Source: an uncultured Bacteroidales bacterium (GTDB taxonomy: Bacteria; Bacteroidota; Bacteroidia; Bacteroidales; P3). Taken from it: 40,339 nucleotides of DNA. The position numbers were made by a program, and so were the translations under genes. Each line of letters opens with the position of its first letter. Within the stretch, counting starts at the first letter, position 1. Below the pieces are notes generated by a model. The model worked only from the letters and a program-made list of their open reading frames with translations, was not told where the DNA came from and ran no database searches. The stretch covers positions 1-40,339 of the forward strand of contig ONBB01000016.1 in the NCBI GenBank assembly GCA_900315935.1, in the 5' to 3' direction. Shown here one piece after another: positions 28,350 to 37,538 of this stretch.

Positions 28350-29273
28350 ATGAACGTTTTTCTAGCCAAATTCAAACAATACGTCCTGCCGCTGGCCATC
28401 CTGCTGGGATTCCTGCTGCACGACATGTGCGCCAACCTCGGCTGGCTGGTGCCGGTGCTGATATTCAGTATCCTGCTGCTCACCTTCGTGGCCGTGGACA
28501 TACATCACCTGCGCCCCACCCTGTTCGACTGGGGGCTCATCCTGTACCAGGTGGTGGTAGGCGTGGGCATCTATCTGGGAGTCATGGCTTTCGGCGGCGG
28601 AAAAATCATCGCGGAAGGCGTGATGATGGGCGCACTGACGCCGGTGGCGGCCTCGTCGACCGTGGTGGCCTGCATGCTGGGGGCCGACCGCGAGCGGGTA
28701 ACCACCTTCGCCCTGGTGGGCAACATCGCGATGGCGGTGGTGCTGCCCGTCGTCTTCACACTCATAGGCGACCATCCCGAGCTCTCGCTCGGCAACAGCT
28801 ACATGCTCATGCTGGCCAAAATCGGCAGCGTGCTCGCCCTGCCCTTCTTCATCGCACTGATGCTGCAGACGTGGCTGCCCAAGGTGAACCAAGTACTGGC
28901 GCGCCGCACCGGATGGAGCTACTACATCTGGGCCGTGGCACTGCTGCTCACCCTCGGACAAACCATCCACTTCATCCTCGACCAAGGCGACGGCCACTGG
29001 CACGAAATTGCGTGGCTCAGCGGCCTCTCGCTCCTCTTTTGCGCCTTCCAGTTCTGGTTCGGACGCAAGTACGGCAAACGGTTCAACGACATCATCGGCG
29101 GCGCCCAGATGATGGGACAAAAAAACTCCGCCATGGGCATCTGGATGATCAACACGTTCCTCTTCTCGCCACTGTCGGCGGTCTTCATGGCCTTCTACAG
29201 CGTATGGCAGAACCTCTGGAACGCCATACAGATTGCAATGAAAGAACGAAAGGACAAGAGGCAAGGAACATGA
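28350..29273 (+). CDS. BASS-like (bile acid:sodium symporter family) transporter, 307 aa
   Basis: Nine to ten transmembrane segments in the layout of the BASS/SBF family. The segment GALTPVAASSTVVACMLGADR matches the unwound cross-over helix of the first inverted half. The second half has GGAQMMGQKNSAMGIWM and ends in an AFYSVWQNLW helix, as in related Bacteroidota transporters. It sits in the inner membrane and likely moves an organic anion with sodium; the substrate is unknown. It begins seven bases after the nuclease gene and overlaps the HAD gene by four bases (ATGA). Confidence 0.82.
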   Translation: MNVFLAKFKQYVLPLAILLGFLLHDMCANLGWLVPVLIFSILLLTFVAVDIHHLRPTLFDWGLILYQVVVGVGIYLGVMAFGGGKIIAEGVMMGALTPVAASSTVVACMLGADRERVTTFALVGNIAMAVVLPVVFTLIGDHPELSLGNSYMLMLAKIGSVLALPFFIALMLQTWLPKVNQVLARRTGWSYYIWAVALLLTLGQTIHFILDQGDGHWHEIAWLSGLSLLFCAFQFWFGRKYGKRFNDIIGGAQMMGQKNSAMGIWMINTFLFSPLSAVFMAFYSVWQNLWNAIQIAMKERKDKRQGT

Positions 29274-30034
29274 TTAAGGCTGCATTTTTCGACATCGACG
29301 GCACGCTGCTGAGTTTCAAGACCCACCGCATCAGCGAAGGCACCATCCGCGCCTTCGACCGCCTGCACCGCGCCGGCGTGCGCACCTTCCTCTCCACCGG
29401 CCGGCCGCCGGTGCTGATACCCGATATGCCCGTCAGCTTCGACGGCACCATATCGATGAACGGCGGCTTCGTATACACCCCCGACAACATCATCGCGCGC
29501 CACCCCATCGCCAGCGACGAGGGCAACGCCTGGCTCGACTATGCCGAACGCAACCGCCTCTGCACCATGGTGTTCACCCAGGACAGCATGTTCCTGGCGC
29601 AGCCCAACGACATCGGCCGCCAGATACGCGACCAGCTGGAATTCACCATGCCGCCCACGGTGGAAATCAACCAGATGCGCGACCAGACCATCTTCCAAAT
29701 CATCGCCGTCATGACACCCGACCGCGACACCGAGGTGCAGGCCCTCCTGCCCCACTGCCGCCTGCCGCGCTGGCATCCCCGGTTCACCGACATCGTGGCC
29801 CACGGCAACAGCAAGTCGCACGGCATGAGCCTCATCTGCCAGCACTTCGGCATCCGTCAGGAGGAAACCATCGCCTTCGGCGACGGCGGCAACGACATCG
29901 ACATGCTGCAGTGGGCCGGCACCGGCATCGCCATGGGCAACGCCGACGACACAGTGAAGGCCGCCGCCGACATGGTAACCTCCGACGTCGACAACGAAGG
30001 TATCGAACACGCAATCAACCACCTGCTGCCATGA
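29270..30034 (+). CDS. HAD hydrolase, Cof-type, 254 aa
   Basis: HAD phosphatase with a C2B cap (Cof subfamily). Motif I FFDIDGTLL (nucleophile Asp8, acid/base Asp10), motif II FLSTGRPP (Thr/Ser), motif III Lys in NSKSHGM, and motif IV FGDGGNDIDML are all present. It probably dephosphorylates a sugar phosphate or related small molecule; the substrate cannot be told from sequence. Its start overlaps the transporter stop and its stop overlaps the next start (ATGA both times). Confidence 0.92.
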   Translation: MIKAAFFDIDGTLLSFKTHRISEGTIRAFDRLHRAGVRTFLSTGRPPVLIPDMPVSFDGTISMNGGFVYTPDNIIARHPIASDEGNAWLDYAERNRLCTMVFTQDSMFLAQPNDIGRQIRDQLEFTMPPTVEINQMRDQTIFQIIAVMTPDRDTEVQALLPHCRLPRWHPRFTDIVAHGNSKSHGMSLICQHFGIRQEETIAFGDGGNDIDMLQWAGTGIAMGNADDTVKAAADMVTSDVDNEGIEHAINHLLP

Positions 30035-30243
30035 ACGAAGACCTGAAAAAACAGCTCGAAGAGACCCAGCGGCTGCTGGACTCCTACATCGACCTGGCCA
30101 CCGACCAGGCCGACGACGACGCCTTCGTGGCCCGCGGCAACGGATTCTGCGACCGCAAATACAGCGACGACTTCCTCGAGATGCAGATTGCCCAGCTCAC
30201 CGCCCGCGTGGCCAACCTCCAACAGAAAATCAACCAACCATGA
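30031..30243 (+). CDS. Small helical protein, 70 aa
   Basis: Two predicted helices (MNEDLKKQLEETQRLLDSYID and EMQIAQLTARVANLQQKIN) flank an acidic middle with DQADDDAFVARGNGFCDRKYSDDF. The C-terminal helix has a heptad pattern, so dimerisation through a short coiled coil is likely. Cytoplasmic. It is tightly coupled on both sides (ATGA at 30031 and 30240), which supports it as a true gene. I do not recognise a family. Confidence 0.75.
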   Translation: MNEDLKKQLEETQRLLDSYIDLATDQADDDAFVARGNGFCDRKYSDDFLEMQIAQLTARVANLQQKINQP

Positions 30244-31649
30244 TATTCGAAATTTTCCTCTTGCTGATTGTCGTAGGCTCCATCGTGCTGGTCATCATGG
30301 AGAACCGCAAGCCCTACATCTCCCTCTTCTGGGTCATGCTGCTGGTGGTGCTGCCCGGCGTGGGGCTGGTGCTCTACCTCCTGCTGGGCAAAGACTACCG
30401 TAGCCGCCGTGTCATCAAGGCCGACGAGCTGGCGCAACTCGACGCCCTGCGCAACCAGGCCGTGGGCGACAGCATCGTCGAAGCTCCGGCCGACGACAAA
30501 TACACCAAACTGGCCTCCATGATGCGCAGCGCCAACGACTCGCCCCTGTTCAGCGGCAACCAGGTGCGCATCTTCACCGACTTCACTCCCCTCTTCCAGG
30601 CCATGCTCGACGACATCGCCGCCGCCAAACACTTCGTACACATACAGTTCTACATCGTCGAGGACGATGAGGTGGGGCGCCAGCTCAGCTCGCTCCTCAT
30701 CCGCAAGGCGCAGCAGGGCGTCGACGTGCGCCTCATATTCGACTCGTGGGCCAACCTCTTCGTCCGCGACCGCTACTACGACCACATGCGCCAGGGCGGC
30801 GTCAAGGTGCAGTCGTTCCAGAAACTGCTCCCCTCGATGCTCACGCGCGAGGTCAACTGCCGCACCCACCGCAAAATCGTGGTCATCGACGGCCAGGTGG
30901 GCTATACCGGCGGCATGAACATCGCACGCCGCTACCGCGACGGCATCAACCACGGCAACTGGCGCGACACCCACATACGCCTCCAAGGCCCCGCGGCGTC
31001 GCAGCTCGAAGTCTCCTTCCTCTCCGACTGGCGCTTCTGCACCAAGGAACTCCTGGCCCAACCTCGATTTTTCCCTCCCCACGCCCCCTCGCCCCACTCC
31101 TCGCTCGCACAAATCATCACCTCCGGCCCCATGGATGAGTGGAACACCGTCATGCAGGGGCTGGTGCAGGCCATCGCACAGAGCCGCCGATACCTCTACC
31201 TGCAGACCCCCTACTTCATCCCCACCCACCCCATCCTGCTGGCCCTGCGCAACGCCGCCCTGGCCGGCGTCGACGTGCGCCTGATGATACCCTCCACCGC
31301 CGACCGCGGCGCCGTCATGCTCTACGCCTCACAGTCCTACTTCCGCGACCTGCTGCCCGCCGGCGTCAAGATTTACATGTACAACAAAGGCTACCTCCAC
31401 GCCAAAACCATGGTCTGCGACGACGACTTCGTAACCATCGGATCCACCAACATCGACCCCCGCAGCCTGGAGCAGAACTTCGAGGTCAACGCCTTCCTCT
31501 ACGACAGCGAACTGGCTATACACCAACGCAATATTTTCATGGACGACCTGCGCGAGTGCACGCTCATCGACCCCGCCGAATGGGAACAGCGCCCTGCCTG
31601 GCACAAATTCCGCCAGTCATTCTCCCGCATGCTCACCCCCATCCTCTAG
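30240..31649 (+). CDS. cls: Cardiolipin synthase (PLD family), 469 aa
   Basis: Joins two phosphatidylglycerol molecules into cardiolipin at the inner membrane. Two N-terminal membrane helices (about 1-20 and 28-48) are followed by two phospholipase D domains with HKD motifs: HRKIVVIDGQVGYTGGMN (about 218-235) and HAKTMVCDDDFVTIGSTN (about 387-404). The loop HAPSPHSSLAQ around 281-291 is unusually Pro/Ser-rich. Length and layout match the Cls family. It ends the rdgB run and meets the minus-strand gene 31658-32542 with only eight bases between, with no clear hairpin. Confidence 0.95.
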   Translation: MIFEIFLLLIVVGSIVLVIMENRKPYISLFWVMLLVVLPGVGLVLYLLLGKDYRSRRVIKADELAQLDALRNQAVGDSIVEAPADDKYTKLASMMRSANDSPLFSGNQVRIFTDFTPLFQAMLDDIAAAKHFVHIQFYIVEDDEVGRQLSSLLIRKAQQGVDVRLIFDSWANLFVRDRYYDHMRQGGVKVQSFQKLLPSMLTREVNCRTHRKIVVIDGQVGYTGGMNIARRYRDGINHGNWRDTHIRLQGPAASQLEVSFLSDWRFCTKELLAQPRFFPPHAPSPHSSLAQIITSGPMDEWNTVMQGLVQAIAQSRRYLYLQTPYFIPTHPILLALRNAALAGVDVRLMIPSTADRGAVMLYASQSYFRDLLPAGVKIYMYNKGYLHAKTMVCDDDFVTIGSTNIDPRSLEQNFEVNAFLYDSELAIHQRNIFMDDLRECTLIDPAEWEQRPAWHKFRQSFSRMLTPIL

Positions 31650-31657
31650 CCGCGCCA

Positions 31658-32542
31658 CTACCTGCGCACGAACCGTGCCTTTGCACACCCCTGCGCACTC
31701 TGAATGACAAACAGATAGACACCCCTCCGCAACCTGCTCACATCCAAGGTCAATTTCCTGCCGTCCTTCGCGGCCAGCCGCCACCCCTCGACGTTGCGCC
31801 CAATGGCGTCGCGCACGAAAATCGCATCCACGTCCTCCGCCGCATCCACAACCACCTGTCCATCAGTTGGATTAGGATAGACCCTCACCTGCGGCAAGCG
31901 AACATCCTCCACCCCTTCAGGCACAACCGAACAATTCTCCTCGTCCACGTTGAGAAAAAGGTCTGAATAATGGCTGTGCACACGCACACCATCATGGAAC
32001 ACGCATGCCAGCCGTGAATATTCTCCGCCAAACACATATACGCTAGGCCAATCCGTCCCAATACCCTCTATGATGTAGTTCTCTTCTTCAGACCATTCGT
32101 TCAAACGCATAAGAATGACCTTGCGGCCTAGCGAATCGACATACACATCACTGACTGTCCATTGATTAAATGAGTCGCCCACCTCGAGCGTCAGGTCCGC
32201 CACCAGATACGACTCACGACTTTCAAAAAAAATATCGTCGAACCACAGCCGGCCCGTAAGCGTGTCCTCCCTCGCCCCACAAAAGAGCTCATAATCAGTA
32301 ATGTCCAAATATTCTCCCATCCAATATCTCCCTGCGCGATACACCTTTTTGTACACAACCCCGTCGACGACCGTATCGCCCTGGAGAAGGTATTCGTTCT
32401 CATCCGGGTAATGATAGTCAGTACCCCAACTCATCACAACCCATACCGTCGACTCCTGCCCAAAATAGGAGCGATAGCCCCTCTGCGCCTGCACAGAGAG
32501 AATACAAAGTGCGCACAAAAGCACAAAAACTGCCTTTTTCAT
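31658..32542 (-). CDS. Secreted protein with T9SS type A sorting domain, 294 aa
   Basis: Signal peptide 1-19 (ILSVQAQ). The mature part is beta-rich, acidic and aromatic (Trp/Tyr), with no family I can name. The last 75 residues (VRVYPNPTDGQVVVDA, ending GVYLFVIQSAQGCAKARFVRR) form a T9SS sorting domain, so the protein is exported across the outer membrane. Codon use is more AT-rich than in the neighbours. The upstream -7 region (TTATTTTGC near 32560) departs from consensus by one base. Single gene, convergent with cls. Confidence 0.85.
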   Translation of the reverse strand: MKKAVFVLLCALCILSVQAQRGYRSYFGQESTVWVVMSWGTDYHYPDENEYLLQGDTVVDGVVYKKVYRAGRYWMGEYLDITDYELFCGAREDTLTGRLWFDDIFFESRESYLVADLTLEVGDSFNQWTVSDVYVDSLGRKVILMRLNEWSEEENYIIEGIGTDWPSVYVFGGEYSRLACVFHDGVRVHSHYSDLFLNVDEENCSVVPEGVEDVRLPQVRVYPNPTDGQVVVDAAEDVDAIFVRDAIGRNVEGWRLAAKDGRKLTLDVSRLRRGVYLFVIQSAQGCAKARFVRR

Positions 32543-32785
32543 ATCCGTTTATTATGTTAGTTTCGAGGTGCAAAATAACACAAAAATTCTGGATTTCAAT
32601 ACAACTTTTTATTAAACCGCCCTTTTAATTCCCCCCCATCCCCCAGCGAAGGAAAAGAGGGTACGAAGAAATCCCGACTTTTTTGCGCACCTTCCACCAT
32701 TCATCCCAAACCCATGCAACAGCTTATCAACCAGCATTGTGGAAAAAAACTGCAACAGAACACCCTCCATTTGCAAAGAATTTTG

Positions 32786-32794
32786 TATATTTGC
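32786..32794 (+). promoter_or_regulatory. -7 box of arcA
   Basis: TATATTTGC matches the consensus 61 bases before the start. A TTTG lies only 12 bases upstream, too close, so the -33 element is weak or absent. The 313-bp divergent gap 32543-32855 holds nothing else that I recognise. Confidence 0.6.
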
Positions 32795-32855
32795 ACTTTG
32801 ACCATTCGCGCCCGCAAGCGCCGAAACGGCTGTGTATTAATGAATAATACTATAT

Positions 32856-34106
32856 ATGACTGCTAAAAACATCGTCCCATGCCCCGTCAACGTGGCCTCC
32901 GAAACCGACAGGCTGCGCGCTGTGCTCCTGCACCGCCCGGGGGTGGAAATCGAGCGCATGACACCGCTCAACGCTGCCCACGCCCTCTATAGCGACATAC
33001 TCAACAAACCCATCGTCGACACTGAGTACCACTACTTCAGCGGCGTGCTGGAGAAATGGACCCAGGTCTACTACGTGGAGGACATCCTCTGCCAGCTGCT
33101 CGACCAGCCCGAGGTGCGCCGCCACCTGGTGGAGGAGAGCTGCGACATGGACAACTGCGACGACGGCCTGGCCGCCCAGCTGATGGACCTGCCCAGCGAC
33201 CAGCTGGCCAAGGTGCTCATCCAAGGCTACGAGAAACCCGACTGGGACTGCGTCTCCGAGGAGCGCTACCTGCTCAAGCCACTCTACAACCTCTTCTTCA
33301 CCCGCGACGCCTCCAGCACGGTCTATAACCGTGTGCTGATCAACTCGATGAGCTTCGAGGTGCGCGAGCGCGAGACCCTCATCTACGAGGCTATCTTCCG
33401 CCACTTCTTCCGCGTCGACACGCTGAACGCCATGGAGTGGAACCGCGACGCCCGCACCGAAGGCGGCGACGTGCAGATTGCCTCGCCCGACCTGCTCTGC
33501 ATCGGCCAAGGCATCCGCACCAACACCAAGGGCATCAAATACTTGGCCCAGACATTCGCCAACGAGCGCGAGAAGTTCAGCATCCTGGTGCAGGAGTTGC
33601 CGCAGAGCCCCGAGAGCTTCATCCACCTCGATATGGTGTTCACCTTCCTCGGCCAGCACCAGTGCATGGCCTTCGAGCCCATGCTCAAGAAGACCGGCCT
33701 CTTCGCCGGCAAGGACACCACGCTCATCACCATCGAGGGTGGCAAGATTTCCTACAAGCAGTATCCCAACATCATCAAGGGTCTGGAGTCGCTGGGCTGG
33801 GACATCGAGCCCGTCATCGGCGGCGGCAGCGACCCGTGGAACCAGCTGCGCGAGCAGTGGCACTCCGGCGCCAACTTCTTCGCCCTCGGCGACGGCAAGA
33901 TTATGGGCTACCGCCGCAACAACCACACCATCGACGCCTTGGACAAAGCCGGATTCGCAGTCCTCAAGGCTGAGGACATTGTCGAAGGCCGCGTGGACAT
34001 GAAGGACTACGACAAGTTCGTGGCCGCCTTCCCCGGCAGCGAACTGCCCCGCGCCGGCGGCGGCGCCCGCTGCATGACCATGCCTATTTTGCGAGATTCG
34101 CAGTGA
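32856..34106 (+). CDS. arcA: Arginine deiminase, 416 aa
   Basis: Converts arginine to citrulline and ammonia. The guanidino-group-modifying fold is evident: LFFTRDASS, the substrate-binding Asp in EGGDVQ, the catalytic His in SFIHLDMVFT, NNHTIDAL, and the nucleophilic Cys406 near the C-terminus (GGGARCMTMP). Length is typical. No arcB, arcC or arginine antiporter lies in the window, so the ATP-yielding remainder of the pathway would be elsewhere or absent; ammonia release for acid resistance is another possible use. The start lies 61 bases after a -7 box. The next gene begins 51 bases downstream after short AGTTAAGTAG repeats. Confidence 0.95.
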   Translation: MTAKNIVPCPVNVASETDRLRAVLLHRPGVEIERMTPLNAAHALYSDILNKPIVDTEYHYFSGVLEKWTQVYYVEDILCQLLDQPEVRRHLVEESCDMDNCDDGLAAQLMDLPSDQLAKVLIQGYEKPDWDCVSEERYLLKPLYNLFFTRDASSTVYNRVLINSMSFEVRERETLIYEAIFRHFFRVDTLNAMEWNRDARTEGGDVQIASPDLLCIGQGIRTNTKGIKYLAQTFANEREKFSILVQELPQSPESFIHLDMVFTFLGQHQCMAFEPMLKKTGLFAGKDTTLITIEGGKISYKQYPNIIKGLESLGWDIEPVIGGGSDPWNQLREQWHSGANFFALGDGKIMGYRRNNHTIDALDKAGFAVLKAEDIVEGRVDMKDYDKFVAAFPGSELPRAGGGARCMTMPILRDSQ

Positions 34107-34157
34107 GTAGTTAAGTAGACAGAAGTTAAGTAGTTAAGACAAAACTAATATCACAAT

Positions 34158-37100
34158 ATGAAACAATACAAATTAGCCAACAACATCATCGGCTGGCTTA
34201 TCGGACTGATAGCCTGCACGGTGTACATCATGACGGCGGAAGCCACCGCCTCGTGGTGGGACTGCGGCGAGTACATCGCCACCGCCTATAAACTCCAAGT
34301 GGGCCACCCCCCGGGAGCCCCCACCTTCCAGCTCATCGGACGCCTGTTCTCGATGTTCTCTAGCCCCGAGACCGCGGCCCATGCCGTCAACGTGATGAGC
34401 GCCGTCTGCAGCGGCATGACTATCCTCTTCCTCTTCTGGGCCATCACCATGCTGGGCAAGCACCTGCTGCCCGACCCCAAGAACCCCAGCCTCAAAGACT
34501 GGCGTACCTGGGGTGTCTTCGCCGCCGGCATCGTGGGCTCGCTGGCCTACACCTTCAGCGACACCTTCTGGTTCTCGGCCGTCGAGGGCGAGGTCTACGC
34601 CATGTCCAGCTTCTTCACCGCCCTGGTGTTCTGGGCCATACTGAAGTGGGAAGAGCAGAGCGACAACCCGCACGCCCTGCGCTGGCTCATCCTCATCAGC
34701 CTGCTGGTCGGCGTGGCCATCGGCGTCCACCTGCTGAACCTCCTGACCGTGCCCGCCATCTTCTACGTGGTATACTTCAAAAAATGGGAGAAGACCACCG
34801 CCAAAGGCTTCATCTACACAGGGCTGCTCTCGCTGGTAACCCTCGGCATCATCCTCTGGGGCATCATCCCCGGCATCGTGAATGTCGACTCGGCCTTCGA
34901 CGTCTTCTTCGTCAACACCCTGCACCTGCCCTTCAACAGCGGCACCATCTTCTTCTTCACCCTGCTGGCCGCCTTGGTGGTGTGGGGTCTGTGGTTCACC
35001 CACAAGAGGAAGCACCCCGTCATCAACGCCGCCGTGCTGAGTTTCGCCATGCTGGTCATCGGCTACTCGACCTTCTTCATCCTCGTCATCCGCGCCAACA
35101 CCAACACGCCGCTCAACGAGAACGCCCCGAAGGACGCCGTCTCGATGCGCGCCTACCTGGGTCGCGAGCAGTACGGCGACACGCCGTTGATGACCGGCCA
35201 GTTCTACACCGCCGGAGGTCCCATCGACGTCAAGCAGGGCTACACCAAGTACACCCGCGGCACCGATGAAAAAGGCCGCGACCGCTATGTGCCCGCCACC
35301 TACGCCGCCAAATACATCTACAAGCAGGAGCACACCGGTGTGTTCCCCCGCATGTGGAGCAACGACAACAGCCGCCAGCATCCCAAGTTCTACGAACTCT
35401 GGGCCGGCAAGACCTATAACGGCCAGAAGCCCACCATGGGCCAGAACATGACCTTCTTCCAGCGCTACCAGATGAACTGGATGTACTGGCGCTACTTCAT
35501 GTGGAACTTCGCCGGTCGCCAGAACGACCAGCAGGGCCACTACTTCAACGATGACGGCAGCCGCGACTACCTGCACGGCAACTGGATCAGCGGCATCCGC
35601 TTCCTCGACGAGGCTCGCCTCGGCCCGCAGGACAACCTGCCCGACCACATGAAGGACGACCGCTCGCGCAACGTCTACTACCTCCTGCCGCTCATCCTCG
35701 GCCTCGTCGGCCTCATCTACCACATCCGCCGCCACCCGAAGGATGCCTTCATCGTCTTCATCATGTTCTTCATGACCGGCCTCGCCATCGCCATCTACCT
35801 CAACATGCCGCCGCGCCAGCCCCGTGAGCGCGACTACGCCTTCGTGGGCTCGTTCAGCTTCTTCGCCATCTGGATTGGCCTCGGTGTGATGGCCCTGGCC
35901 GAGTGGCTGACCGCCCTCTTCAAGAAGAACCGCGAGACGATGGGCCGCGTGGTGCTGCCGGTGGTCTTCGTGCTGTGCATGGCCGGCGTGCCCGGCCTGA
36001 TGGCCGCCCAGAACTGGGACGACCATGACCGCTCCGAGAAGACCGCCGCCCGCGACTTCGCACAGAACTACCTCAAGAGCATCAAGAAGAACGGCGTCCT
36101 GGTTACCTTCGGCGACAACGACACCTTCCCCCTCTGGTACACCCAGGAGGTGGAGGGCACCCGCACCGACGTGCGCATCCTCAACTACACCCTCTCCGGC
36201 ATGTACTGGTATGTGGAGCAGCTCTTCAACAAGCTCTACGAGAGCGACGCCCTGCCCTTCACCCTGCCCAAGGAGTTCTACGGGTTGGGACAGGATCAGG
36301 TGGCCGTGTTCGACCGCTCGGCCGACTACCTGGAGGTGAGCGACGTGCTGGCCATGATGCGCGACCACCCCGAGCGCTTCACCATCCACGACCAGCGCAC
36401 CAACGAGTCCATACGCTACATTCCCACCAAGCGCGTCAAAATCACCCTTGACATCCCCGCACTGGTGGAGGCCGGCGTGATTCCCGCCGACATGGCCGAC
36501 CAGGTCGAGCCCGAAATTCGCTGGGAACTCAAAGCTCCCCGCGGAATGCTCTACCGCCACGAGCTGATGCTGCTCGACTTCGTGGGCACCAACAAGTTCA
36601 TGCGCGACATCCACTTCATGAACCCCAACTCGTCCGGCATCCCCAACATCCTTCCCTTCATCAACCGCTACTCCATCCAGGATGGCATGAGCTACAAGAT
36701 GATTCCCTACGAGAAGCGCCAGCGCTACTCCGACCAGTCGGCCGACTACTTCATCAACGGCGCCGACGGCGAGCCGCTGAAATGGGGCAACCTGGACCGC
36801 GACATCTACATCGACCCCGTCTCGCGCGAACAGTTCGTGCCCATCCTGCACCAGAACATCCTCGTGCTGGCCCACGATGAATATCGCAAAGGCAACACCG
36901 ACAAGGCCCGCCAGCTGCTCGACATGTACGACCGCAACTTCCCCGAGAAGAACTTCCCCGTCGACCTCTACAGCATCTACGTCATCCTCGGCGGCAACAA
37001 CTCCATCGACGCCGTCGAGCTCTACCAGAACGTCTACGGCAAGGAGCGCGCCACCGAACTGTGGCAGGCGGCCTACCGATACTACAGCCAGGAACTGGAC

Positions 37101-37274
37101 TACCTCTCGCGCTTCCGCGGCGAGAAAGCCCAGGGCGTGCGTTCCAAACTGCGCTACAACCTGGAAATCCTCGACCTGCTGCGCAACCAGGCCCAAAACG
37201 TGCTGAAGGACAGCGCGCTGGTGGCCCAGGTACAGCAAGCGATGCAGCCCTACGCCAACCTGATGTACAACTAG
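34158..37274 (+). CDS. DUF2723 (GT117-like, TMEM260-related) membrane protein, 1038 aa
   Basis: The N-terminal region has the DUF2723 signature SWWDCGEYIATAYKLQVGHPPG (about residues 28-49, with the conserved acidic pair) characteristic of predicted protein O-mannosyltransferase-like enzymes of the GT-C fold. About 12 membrane segments run to residue 620, in two groups separated by a soluble stretch at about 320-505. The C-terminal 400 residues are soluble, probably periplasmic, with TPR-like helices near the end. Bacteroidota use such enzymes in protein O-glycosylation; the donor is a lipid-linked sugar in known relatives. The target proteins are not known here. It precedes the RHH-like gene by nine bases. 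Confidence 0.88.
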   Translation: MKQYKLANNIIGWLIGLIACTVYIMTAEATASWWDCGEYIATAYKLQVGHPPGAPTFQLIGRLFSMFSSPETAAHAVNVMSAVCSGMTILFLFWAITMLGKHLLPDPKNPSLKDWRTWGVFAAGIVGSLAYTFSDTFWFSAVEGEVYAMSSFFTALVFWAILKWEEQSDNPHALRWLILISLLVGVAIGVHLLNLLTVPAIFYVVYFKKWEKTTAKGFIYTGLLSLVTLGIILWGIIPGIVNVDSAFDVFFVNTLHLPFNSGTIFFFTLLAALVVWGLWFTHKRKHPVINAAVLSFAMLVIGYSTFFILVIRANTNTPLNENAPKDAVSMRAYLGREQYGDTPLMTGQFYTAGGPIDVKQGYTKYTRGTDEKGRDRYVPATYAAKYIYKQEHTGVFPRMWSNDNSRQHPKFYELWAGKTYNGQKPTMGQNMTFFQRYQMNWMYWRYFMWNFAGRQNDQQGHYFNDDGSRDYLHGNWISGIRFLDEARLGPQDNLPDHMKDDRSRNVYYLLPLILGLVGLIYHIRRHPKDAFIVFIMFFMTGLAIAIYLNMPPRQPRERDYAFVGSFSFFAIWIGLGVMALAEWLTALFKKNRETMGRVVLPVVFVLCMAGVPGLMAAQNWDDHDRSEKTAARDFAQNYLKSIKKNGVLVTFGDNDTFPLWYTQEVEGTRTDVRILNYTLSGMYWYVEQLFNKLYESDALPFTLPKEFYGLGQDQVAVFDRSADYLEVSDVLAMMRDHPERFTIHDQRTNESIRYIPTKRVKITLDIPALVEAGVIPADMADQVEPEIRWELKAPRGMLYRHELMLLDFVGTNKFMRDIHFMNPNSSGIPNILPFINRYSIQDGMSYKMIPYEKRQRYSDQSADYFINGADGEPLKWGNLDRDIYIDPVSREQFVPILHQNILVLAHDEYRKGNTDKARQLLDMYDRNFPEKNFPVDLYSIYVILGGNNSIDAVELYQNVYGKERATELWQAAYRYYSQELDYLSRFRGEKAQGVRSKLRYNLEILDLLRNQAQNVLKDSALVAQVQQAMQPYANLMYN

Positions 37275-37283
37275 CCCGTCCGA

Positions 37284-37537
37284 TGAACAAGCCGAAGAAA
37301 CCGAAACTCAGGCGCTACACCGTGGCCCTCACCGAGCTCGATGTGCGCCGCCTCAACGCCTACGCCGACAGCAGCGGCATCGACCGCCCCACGGCCCTGC
37401 ACCGCCTGCTCAAGCAGTCGCTGCGCGACAATGCCGCTGCCCTGCCGGACAAGGTCGACAAGAAGCAGCTCGGACTCTTCGACACCCTGCAAATCGACAT
37501 CTTTGCCAACACCTCTGTGGTGAAAAATAATGAATAG
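37284..37537 (+). CDS. Small basic protein with RHH-like N-terminus, 84 aa
   Basis: Starts NKPKKPKLRRYTVALTELDV, a basic segment and strand, then two helices (VRRLNAYADSSGI and RPTALHRLLKQSLRDNA), the order found in ribbon-helix-helix DNA-binding proteins. The C-terminal tail QLGLFDTLQIDIFANTS looks like a short conserved peptide. It overlaps the first possible atpB start and may have travelled with atpB, since Bacteroidota ATP synthase operons often carry a small ORF before atpB. Function unknown. Confidence 0.7.
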
Positions 37538-37538
37538 T

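Noticed and set aside
34173-37238. Minus-strand open frame of 1021 codons opposite the DUF2723 gene, and a similar 688-codon frame (11193-13259) opposite feoAB
   Set aside because: The compositions are His/Val/Gly/Glu-rich without motifs, while the opposite strand encodes well-known families. They are antisense shadows of high-GC coding sequence.
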